This document shows positions 16,744 through 23,113 of a DNA stretch of 23,113 nucleotides, piece by piece. Position 1 is the stretch's first letter. Each line of letters opens with the position of its first letter. The position numbers and the translations under genes are program-made. Source of the stretch: Chromera velia. Its lineage: Eukaryota > Sar > Chromeraceae. Where the stretch lies: contig JAHBMJ010000672.1 of the NCBI GenBank assembly GCA_018398765.1, positions 19,748 to 42,860 on the forward strand, written 5' to 3'. The notes beneath the pieces are model-generated. The model had not been told where the DNA came from. It saw only the letters and a list, made by a program, of their open reading frames with translations, and did no database searches.

Positions 16744-16839
16744 GGGATCAAATCCCTCAAGCAACGCGCAGAAGAAGAAAACACACTCAAGATGGAAGAG
16801 AAGGAGGAACGAACAAACGAATGAAAAAGGGTCAATCGG

Positions 16840-17000
16840 ACTCTGATTCAGACGAAAACAAAAGAGCATATCAAGTCGAGAAAGTCTCTGGAAAAAGGGA
16901 AATATAAAAGAAATACTCAGTACCTGATCAAATACAAGGGATGGAAGAAAGGATACTGGACCAACGAGAAAGATGTGGCTTGCCCTGACCAATTTCCCCC
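16840..17000 (+). pseudogene. Possible chromodomain relic
   Basis: The reading AYQVEKVSGKREI, a TAA and a one-base frame change, then QYLIKYKGWKKGYWTNEKDV and CPDQF, resembles a chromodomain (y-x-V-E-k-I ... e-Y-L-V-K-W-k-G-y ... W-x-p-x-x-n-l). Such domains bind methylated histone H3 and occur at the C-terminus of chromovirus (Ty3/Gypsy) integrases and in cellular chromatin proteins. It lies in the native interior of the LTR element, so a chromovirus origin is attractive, but no integrase core precedes it. The relic is broken and short, and the match is by eye. Confidence 0.45.
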
Positions 17001-17403
17001 CCCATCAACAAAAACTCAAAAAGAAAGAAAAAAAATAAACACAACGGGGGAACCTCCTGACCCAACCAGGGAAGGAGACTGGAGAGAGCAAGGAAGTCCT
17101 CGATGCATACCCGAATAAGAAAGAAACCCGATCTGCGCACGTGCAAATATGGATGATGCGATTATCTTTCTCTCTCCTCCGCTCTCCTCATTCCCGAACA
17201 AACCACTGCTCTACCACCTTTAACCGCTTGACCACAACAAACCAAAACAAAAGAAGAAACGCTCAGGACGAGAACTAATTACAGAGAGGCACACACAGCT
17301 GAAGGGGGGTGAGAATTGAGGATAGATAAGGGGAGAAATACAGAGGAAAATAAGGGAAGAAGGGTGAGGTCAAACTGACTGACCTTCCTGCCTGACCTTT
17401 CTA
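17001..17403 (+). other. Unassigned interior of the right-hand element
   Basis: Purine-rich sequence with no recognised domain. Reading after the chromodomain-like relic soon meets stops. Ends at the target site of the next transposon. Confidence 0.4.
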
Positions 17404-18845
17404 CTTAATCCTACGGGGCAGCACTCTTAGATAGAACCTTAGCACCATACATATTTATGCTGTAATTGAAGATGATATAACATAGGTTCTAATAGGTTCT
17501 AACACTGTTTTTTGCTTTTCCAGACTCGTTAGTGTAAGGTTTTTTCATATTTTTAAAGGTTCTTTAAAGTAGAATCAAGTCTACATTGCGTCAAAGTGGT
17601 GTCTCCATCATTTGGTTTTTACTCTCTAGAGAAACCGCTAGAACCTAGGTTCTAGGAACCTGGACAAAAACCTGTAAGAACCATGAAAAACCCCCCCCTT
17701 AAAGCTTCAAAAAGACTAAAGACCTAATTTAAATGATTAAAATAATCTAAACAAACAAGACAGATGCTTACATATACCAAAATTGACCGTCAAAATAATA
17801 AAACTCAGCTGGTAACTCGCTTTTTCTTCTCTTCAAACAGACTTACAAGACAATCAAGCTCTTCATCTTTTATGAAAACGGTTTCATTCATTTCATGCGC
17901 ATGAAGACGGAGAAAGAGGTGAATTGGAGGAAGAGGGAGGGGACAATCAATCGGAGATAAGTGATGAAGATGTACCCCCTGCCTCTCTCTGGATCAACAA
18001 GGTTATGGTTGAGCTCACTAAGGTGACCCACAAAAACTTTGTTGCTCCTGCGTGTCTTCACATCAGACGAATCAGGAAGCACAGGGGAAGGGATGGTCAC
18101 TAGGACGGCAAAGCGTGGTCTGCAAAGCTTTGTTGCAAGGTGTGTGTAGCAGAGACCAATCTGAGTGATATGTTCCCTGAAGAGAAAAAGGAGTGGGAAG
18201 AGAAAGGGCAGAAATATGTAGCCTACACGAAGAGCAACGTAAAGGTTGATACTTTCAGGAAGCACATCAAAGCAAAGATCGGTTATCACACATCAAACAG
18301 TGACACCTGGTCTATTAACATTCAAAAAAATGCTAGAGAAAATGGTTTCAAAGCTTGAGTTAGAGAAGAGCCAACCTCATACAACAGAATTCTTGTTGGA
18401 GTCTTGATAAGTCTTGGAACCCTCTTTTTTTTTTTTAATCTTTACCATCTGGAACCCTCTTTGTCTTTCTACTTCTCACAGTCCTTTTCCAACGTTTTCT
18501 AGTCGGATTGGTGGACAAACTTTTGAATATTTTTATCATGTTCAATGTTTTATAACTAGTTTTGGATGGGTTCTTTGGGGTTCTTGGAGAGTTAGACTGA
18601 GAAAGCTAGAACCTAGCTTCTAGGAACCTAAGAACCTAGAGGTGGAGACGTATAGTTTTTAAGCTCGAACCGAGTAAGAACCTTCAACCAATACTCTAAA
18701 AGTGTCATTTTTTTGTTTTTTAAAACTTCTTTTGCTTATAAAATAAGTTTGGAGTTCATTTTAAATGTTTTAGAGCTTAGATTGCTACTACAAAGTCGTT
18801 CGAGGACCATATCTATATTTCAGAATGCCTCTCCGTAGGCTTAAT
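17404..18845 (+). mobile_element. BED-finger DNA transposon with 6-bp duplication CTTAAT (element 17410-18839)
   Basis: CTTAAT at 17404-17409 and 18840-18845 flanks ends that read CCTACGGGGCAGCACTCT and, inverted from the right, CCTACGGAGAGGCATTCT (14 of 18 alike). Both subterminal regions repeat the palindromic motif AGAACCTAGGTTCT and single AGAACC/GGTTCT words (17490-17690 and 18400-18690). It encodes a BED-like zinc finger exon. A BED finger suggests hAT or a relative, but hAT elements usually duplicate 8 bp and start CAGNG. The element is therefore either an atypical hAT or another superfamily. Confidence 0.72.
17875..18358 (+). pseudogene. BED-type zinc finger fragment (transposase N-terminal part)
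   Basis: An acidic stretch (GELEEEGGDNQSEISDEDVP) is followed by SLWINKVMVELTKVTHKNF, a TAG at 18101-18103, then AWSAKLCCKVCVAETNLSD, KYVAYTKSNVKVDTFRKHIK and a final H. The C-x2-C...H-x7-H arrangement with aromatic and asparagine positions before the histidines fits a BED finger, a DNA-binding domain found at the N-terminus of hAT and related transposases and in domesticated proteins. The frame opens after TGA near 17872 and ends at TGA 18356-18358. CTTCAAACAG at about 17830-17840 resembles an intron 3' end, so this may be one exon. The catalytic part is missing. Confidence 0.6.
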
Positions 18846-20690
18846 CGAAGCGGTCAGAACAGATAAAAAGGAAAGAATGTGCCATCTCCCTCAAAGAGAA
18901 GCATCACGGACAAGCAGACCAACTTATCTGGCTGAGGGAAGAGTGACAATGGGGAAGAAAGTTGGAGAAAGGAAAGAAAAGCGGATAGGCAGACTGAATG
19001 ACTGACCTTCATCAAGTCATCGGTACAAAACGGAAGCGCCTGCACAAAAGGGAGAGAGACCAGCCCCCGGACAGCAAGAACGGATGCCAGAGGGTGCAAA
19101 TGAGTCTCTACACGCAAGCAGAGAGAGAGAGAAAGGAGTTGAAGGGGTGGAGAAGTGTGGAGAAAGGGGGAATGAAAAGGAGACGGCAAATGCATGTATG
19201 TATGAAAAGGTCAGTCAATCATAATCCGACCTTGCCTCAATCACTTTCTGTCCATGAAACCGACAACCCAATGAGAAGACGAGAAAAAGAATAACACTGA
19301 CAGATCCCCAAGAGGGAGAAGGAAGCTGAAGGAAGTAGGAAGAAGAAGAAGATGAAGGATGAATAGGGAAGGAGGAGATGACGGGTGTGACCAACTTACC
19401 TTCATGACTTGCGCTTCAACTTACCTTCATGATAGCCAATGCAATCGGAGCCACTCCCAAACGCACACTCGGCAAGACCCACGACACAGCACTCGCTGAA
19501 GAATGCTTTTTCCTTAAACGAAGGGAAAAGACATCACGGAAGGGAAACCAGAAGAAAAGAAAAAAGAAAGTACATGGGAGTGACTCCGACTGACTTGCTC
19601 AAAAAGAAAAAAAAAAAAAAAGAGGCCGCACGACGCCTGGGTCTGAACTCGTGCTAACCGGAGAGACCCGCAAAACAAATGGAAGAAAGATCAACCCAAA
19701 GGAAGTCGAGAACAACGATGAAGTGCTGCTAAACAAGGAAAAGGAAGCCTGAAAAGGGAATCTCAAGTCAAGACTTAAGAAGAAAAGGGATTGAAGAGAA
19801 GGAGACGACAGAAGAGAAAAGAGCGAAGGACGACATACAGTAGACAAGGGAAAGAAAACATAGACTGACTGGAGGATAGCGAACCCAGAGGCGCCACCAT
19901 CAGAAAACTGCAAAAAAGCGGAAAAGAAACGAAAAACAAGAAGTGAAAAAGAAAAAAACGTCTCAGAAGGCATGCGGTGCTTCGCAAGTGCAATACCAGT
20001 GCGGTTTTTATTCGGACCACGCGATCCCGATCAAGGGAGGAGGAGAAAGTTACCCCCACATGGTGAGGGAAAAACATAGACAACCTCGTTGTGAGATCTT
20101 TCCATGACGAGCGGCCGAAAAAAGAGAAGAGGATACACAAGCAAGGTCTCACAGGCTGTATTGGACGATGCCACGCGCATGCGGAAGCGCCGACTGACCG
20201 TCGAAAAATTTCCGGTCGCCTGGTCTTCCCCCGCTCTGCAAGTAGATCCGGAGCAAGAGCGATGCCCTGCGACGATAGAGAGGCAGGAGGAGAAAACTTT
20301 GAAAGGGGGCATGTGCGAAACCAGGGATGAGTGATGGATAGAGTGGGCAAGCAAGCAGAATGCTCTCTCTGGCTATCCACACCACTATGATTGACATTTA
20401 AAGCGCACAGTAGTACTATCAAACTAGGCGAGGTTGTCTACAAGCAGTGCGACGAGACGGCCACTCGCAGAGTCAAACGCGTGCTCGGATCGGCTGACTT
20501 AGAGGATCATTAGATAGCACCTGAGATGAAATAAATACAACAAAAAGAAAGAAAGAAACAAAGGGAGAGACACCGTATGAAAGACAGTAAACGCTGTGTC
20601 AGTCGCTCACAATGGGAGGGTCACCAGTCTGCAGGGACGCTTATAGATATAAGTGAGTGGGGACGCCCACGAATAAACCCCCAGAAGAAC
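18846..20690 (+). other. Purine-rich interior of the right-hand element
   Basis: No domain is recognised in 1.8 kb. The plus strand is rich in GAAGAA, GAGAGA and AAGGA words, with a 21-base A-rich run at 19601-19621. Long minus-strand readings here are Ser/Leu/Phe-rich, as expected from reading purine-rich DNA backward, and were not called. A 76-codon plus-strand ORF (20104-20334; MTSGRKKRRGYTSKV...) starts at a good ATG but matches nothing known. Its end contains the duplicated purine tract at 20296-20315. Confidence 0.4.
20296..20315 (+). repeat. Second copy of the polypurine-tract block
   Basis: ACTTTGAAAGGGGGCATGTG here matches ACTTTAAAAGGGGGCATGTG at 22395-22414 at 19 of 20 positions. 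The latter is the tract adjoining the 3' LTR. Sequence after the match differs (CGAAACC versus TTATATA). Confidence 0.7.
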
Positions 20691-20708
20691 TGATAATGCC
20701 AAGCAGAA

Positions 20709-21176
20709 GTGCTCTCCAAAATAGAAGATCTTGGAAGAGGAAGATACCCAATCCTGAAAAGAGCCGCATCACAGATGGAAAGGTTGAGGCAAAGAGAGGC
20801 ACAGCGACAAACACAGCAAGAGAAAAGACAGAAGAGGCTCACAGGAGTCAAGCTGACCACTAGCTGGCAAGAAAACGTACGAAAGACAGTCAGACAAGTA
20901 CTCTTGACGGATAGGAAAGATAATAGTACGTAGGAAGGGACAACCTTGGACATAGCAGGAGGAAACAAGCAACGGAAGAAAAGGAGACGGCTTAGCAACA
21001 TCATCAGTCTGAACCATCACCAAACAGAAAAAGAAGCGAAGCAGGAAGACTGGGAAGTACAAAACCACAAGGGAGTCTTCCATTTCAAGCTAGTTATGAA
21101 AGACTTCAAGGGGGGCAAGCGCGATAACCGCGCGAGGCGCAAAGAAAGACTTAACATGTTGAGGGTAGAAGAATAG
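20709..21176 (+). pseudogene. Basic, coiled-coil-like unknown ORF broken by one TAG
   Basis: One frame is open over 156 codons except for a TAG at 20931-20933. The first part is rich in Q, E, R and K (AASQMERLRQREAQRQTQQE), suggesting a helix or coiled coil. The second has a basic cluster KQRKKRRR and GVFHFKLVMKDFKGGKRDNR. The first ATG in the frame is near 20775; the earlier start is a GTG after TAA. No family is recognised. A nucleic-acid-binding Gag-like role is conceivable from the charge and location in an LTR element, but nothing shows it. Confidence 0.35.
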
Positions 21177-21370
21177 AAAAAGACTTGAAATGTGCATAAA
21201 AAGACTTCTAAATTTCACAACTGACGAGATTTCTTTGGTAACTTTCGTCCGACAGATCATACATTCTAACCAACTTTCTCTCAAATGAAACCTAAATCAG
21301 CACAAACCAAAAGCCTTGTCGCGAAACAACTTTTGAACGAACAATCACTCTCTTCGTACAAACTGTCAAC

Positions 21371-21841
21371 ATGGATAAAAGGGAAGTCAAACCTCTCTGG
21401 AAAGGATATCCTCACAGTCCTGCGTCGAGCCCGGACTCTCTCCCTGACCACCCTTCCACCGAACTGCCATCAATCAAAGTTAAAGAAGAGGAGGTAGAGG
21501 CAGCTTCAGTGACTGTAAATGCTGACCTTGGGGACGAGGACCATGAAGGTATGTTCAGCTCGCCCGACAACGAAGAGGAACAGCCCAAGGGGGATCAACC
21601 CCTCAAGGTTGAGCCCTATCACCCATATAACACTAGACTCGTATCCGGTGTCATCCCCAGGGTGCTGATTAGTACCATGCTCCTCGCCATGCTCAAGGAC
21701 TATGAAGAAGACCAGGCAAAGAAGGCTAAGAAGGCAAAGAAAACAGCTGACCCGACTGAAGAAGAAGCTGAAGAGAGGTGCCAGGAACACATGGACGATG
21801 AAGATTTTGGCTACGACGGTGATAACGATGATTCTGACTAG
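21371..21841 (+). CDS. Unknown acidic ORF near the 3' end of the LTR element
   Basis: A 156-codon ORF with a good eukaryotic start context (AACATGG). It is acidic overall, with a Pro/Ser-rich N-terminus, an acidic and serine-rich middle (EDHEGMFSSPDNEEEQPKG), a short hydrophobic segment (LISTMLLAML), a lysine-rich repeat (KKAKKAKK) and an acidic tail. Past the TAG at 21839-21841 the same frame runs to TGA 21887-21889 and would add PPKKRPRVIKRE, a classical-type nuclear localisation signal, so the TAG may be a recent truncation. Three V/L/I-K-x-E sites (VKEE, LKVE, IKRE) fit the SUMO-attachment consensus. No known family is recognised. It could be an accessory protein of the element, a captured host gene fragment or chance; coding is suggested by composition and start only. 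Confidence 0.5.
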   Translation: MDKREVKPLWKGYPHSPASSPDSLPDHPSTELPSIKVKEEEVEAASVTVNADLGDEDHEGMFSSPDNEEEQPKGDQPLKVEPYHPYNTRLVSGVIPRVLISTMLLAMLKDYEEDQAKKAKKAKKTADPTEEEAEERCQEHMDDEDFGYDGDNDDSD

Positions 21842-21889
21842 GAACCTGAACCACCCAAGAAGAGACCCAGAGTCATCAAGAGGGAGTGA

Positions 21890-22412
21890 ACAGCTGAAAA
21901 AAAGGGAAAAGAGGGGACATGCGATTCCTTTGCCTTCAGACTAACTTTCGTCTGACTGTCATTTTGCCTGACCGTTGATTTACCCGAATGTCATTTCGCA
22001 TGCATGCAGGAGTTTCAGTGAAAAATAATATGCATGCATGCATGCATGACAATGCGCGAGAATTAATCCTCGAACTCAGAATAAAATATGTTCTTAGCGA
22101 GGGAATCTAGCCGCTCACGATAGGGCCCGCGGGACATACCCCAAAAACCAGTAGTCCACCGGTTTTTTTTTCAAGGGTTCGTGGAAGCGAGGAAATGCAT
22201 GCATGAAGCGGTATAGCAATAAATTTGATTGATTACACGTGTGAGGCATCAGACTGCACCTGGGTCCCATGTAATTAAGGGTAAAGCGTACCCTGCATGG
22301 TCTGAGCAGACCTAGCACGGAATACCTTCACATGACACACCTTCCATACATGCTAATACACGTTATAGTAATTTATTTGGGCGTGGAACCCCAAACTTTA
22401 AAAGGGGGCATG
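21890..22412 (+). other. 3' untranslated interior with GCAT microsatellite
   Basis: No gene is seen. A (GCAT)n run lies at 22031-22048, with other ATGCATGC words near 21999 and 22196. AATAAA-like signals lie near 22081 and 22219. The segment ends in the polypurine tract before the 3' LTR. Confidence 0.5.
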
Positions 22413-22444
22413 TGTTATATAGTAGTGGAACCCCAAACTTTAAA
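22383..22444 (+). repeat. 20-bp direct repeat straddling the 3' LTR start
   Basis: GTGGAACCCCAAACTTTAAA occurs at 22383-22402 and again at 22425-22444, just inside the LTR. The first copy runs into the purine tract, so the tract region appears to have been built from a duplicated piece of LTR start. Confidence 0.85.
22400..22412 (+). promoter_or_regulatory. Polypurine tract of the right-hand LTR element
   Basis: AAAAGGGGGCATG directly precedes TGTTATATAG, the LTR start. This location marks the plus-strand primer and sets the orientation of the element. Confidence 0.7.
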
Positions 22445-22661
22445 AACAGAAATAAATAGGCCTAAGTACTAGAAGGTCTAGACTGAGAATAGACCCTAAA
22501 TACTAAAAGGCCTAGACTTAGAATAATACCCGACCAAGCAATACTGAGACACCCGGTCGAGCCATATAAAGCTCTAGTCAGGGCTAGTATGGAATTCATG
22601 CAATGAGAGAGGCCGAGTTAAAAGACTTATACCGTAAGCAAATCCGAGCTAAAGTCCTTCA
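22413..22661 (+). repeat. 3' LTR of the right-hand element (complete or cut at 22661)
   Basis: It matches 13011-13259 over 249 bases with about eight differences, seven of them transitions. Homology stops exactly at 22661/13259, and LINE-B coding sequence starts at 22662. Either the LTR is 249 bp long, or a 5'-truncated LINE-B copy landed inside a longer LTR. The second fits better with the primer site at 13672. Confidence 0.85.
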
Positions 22662-23113
22662 GTGGTAGACGAGGGAAAGACATCCAAGAAGAGAAGACAG
22701 TCTGGGAGAAAGCAGAGCACCCGTCAGGCTTGGTGGGACCCTCAATGCCGCCTGATTCATTTGAAGGTGAAGGAGGCAGAGGAAAAGGCAAGACATATTC
22801 CGAACCCTTCTCACCCTCTACGAAAAGAATGTGTCAAACTGAGAAGGGAAAGAGCTCGACTGTTTGCAGCAAAAAGGAGTAAGCTCGAGCAACAGACAGC
22901 AGAGAGGCTAGCTAGAGAAGCAGCAGTTGACCCCTCGAAAGTTTGGCAATGGAACAGGAAAATCAAAACACAGAGGGGAGGGGATAATAAACCCGCTGCA
23001 TCTTCTTTCACTCAGTTCTGGGCAGGGGTCTTCGACGGTCCTGGTCTTCTGCCTGCACCTGTTGGTCTGGCCTTCCCCCCTCCTTCTCAGCCCGCCTTCT
23101 CTATACACATGAT
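22662..23113 (+). CDS. LINE-B ORF fragment, open to the window end
   Basis: 150 codons are open from the first base after the LTR homology to the window edge. It is homologous to LINE-A 780-1200: a basic start (SKKRRQSGRK), AWWDPQCRLIHLKVKEAEEK, HPLRKECVKLRRERARLFA, LAREAAVDPSKVWQWNRKIK, FTQFWAGVFDGPGLL and AFPPPSQPAFSIHM. It has no stops or shifts, whereas LINE-A has several, so this copy is younger. The fragment begins without an ATG and abuts an LTR, as expected for a 5'-truncated LINE insertion. The reverse transcriptase should follow beyond the window. The role of this region, between endonuclease and RT in LINEs, is not established. Confidence 0.78.
   Translation, partial: MVDEGKTSKKRRQSGRKQSTRQAWWDPQCRLIHLKVKEAEEKARHIPNPSHPLRKECVKLRRERARLFAAKRSKLEQQTAERLAREAAVDPSKVWQWNRKIKTQRGGDNKPAASSFTQFWAGVFDGPGLLPAPVGLAFPPPSQPAFSIHM

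Larger units (their letters stand above)
13011..22661 (+). mobile_element. LTR retroelement without recognisable gag-pol, carrying two nested DNA transposons
   Basis: A sequence of at least 249 bp beginning TGTTATATAGTAGTGG is directly repeated at 13011-13259 and 22413-22661 with about eight differences (about 97% identical). The right copy is preceded by the purine tract AAAAGGGGGCATG, as at a 3' LTR. A candidate primer binding site TGGTAACGCTTTCAGCGA lies at 13672-13689. The orientation is therefore plus. After removing the two nested transposons about 6.6 kb of native sequence remains, with a tandem repeat array, a possible chromodomain relic and unknown ORFs but no protease, RT or integrase. 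It may be a large non-autonomous derivative. The outer right end and the target duplication lie outside the window or are lost. Confidence 0.75.

Noticed and set aside
16736-16760. tRNA T-arm-like word GGGATCAAATCCC
   Set aside because: No cloverleaf could be built around it; the hAT-2 duplication lies directly upstream.
19601-19665. Poly-A followed by a B-box-like GGTCTGAACTC, as in a SINE
   Set aside because: No A box at the right distance and no flanking duplication; the A run fits the general A-rich bias.
19599-20422. Long minus-strand ORFs rich in Ser, Leu, Phe and Cys
   Set aside because: They are the reverse reading of a purine-rich stretch. They have no domain and no conserved pattern, and several overlap each other in different frames.
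13011-22661. Ordinary host gene region with introns
   Set aside because: Direct LTR-like repeats, the polypurine tract and the nested transposons explain the layout better. A host gene cannot be fully excluded for 21371-21889.

Overview
This window is eukaryotic, repeat-dense DNA. It holds no convincing intact host gene, no bacterial-style operon, no rRNA, no recognisable tRNA and no CRISPR array. Almost all of it is transposable elements inserted into one another. The lineage cannot be fixed from sequence alone. The Copia, LINE and hAT families, the purine-rich low-complexity spacers and the mid-range GC would suit a protist or alga; a chromerid or other alveolate alga is a guess only.

Left half (about 420-12,350): an old plus-strand non-LTR retrotransposon (LINE-A) is the outer shell. 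Its ORF begins near 421, resumes at about 9,040 with the reverse transcriptase, and ends near 12,344 with a zinc-finger-like C-terminus. It is broken by a terminal-inverted-repeat (TIR) element (arms 1201-1426 and 8689-9038). That element was itself entered by a minus-strand Copia LTR retrotransposon (1427-8683; two 505-bp LTRs, TGTTAG...CTAACA ends, 5-bp duplication GTTTA). The Copia pol gene was later entered by a 323-bp foldback MITE (4332-4654) at a TA. A hAT element (10927-11928; 8-bp duplication CTTCCAGA) separately cut the 3' part of the LINE.

Right half (13,011-22,661): a second LTR retroelement on the plus strand, recognised by a directly repeated LTR (at least 249 bp at 13011 and 22413), a candidate primer binding site and a polypurine tract. 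Its interior has no recognisable gag or pol, only a tandem repeat, a possible chromodomain relic and a few unknown ORFs. It was entered by a hAT element (15134-16735; duplication GGAAGAAG) that keeps the hAT dimerisation domain, and by a BED-finger element (17410-18839; duplication CTTAAT). A second, undamaged copy of the LINE linker region (LINE-B) starts exactly where the right LTR homology stops and runs off the window end.

The pieces can be checked against each other. LINE-B supplies the uninterrupted sequence at the point where LINE-A was split. Removing the MITE and one TA rejoins the Copia reading frame. The two Copia LTRs differ almost only by transitions, and stop codons in LINE-A face CAA TGG in LINE-B, which suggests decay by transition (deamination-like) mutation. 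The most interesting content is this layered, datable insertion history, plus an LTR element with no visible pol and a duplicated polypurine-tract block.
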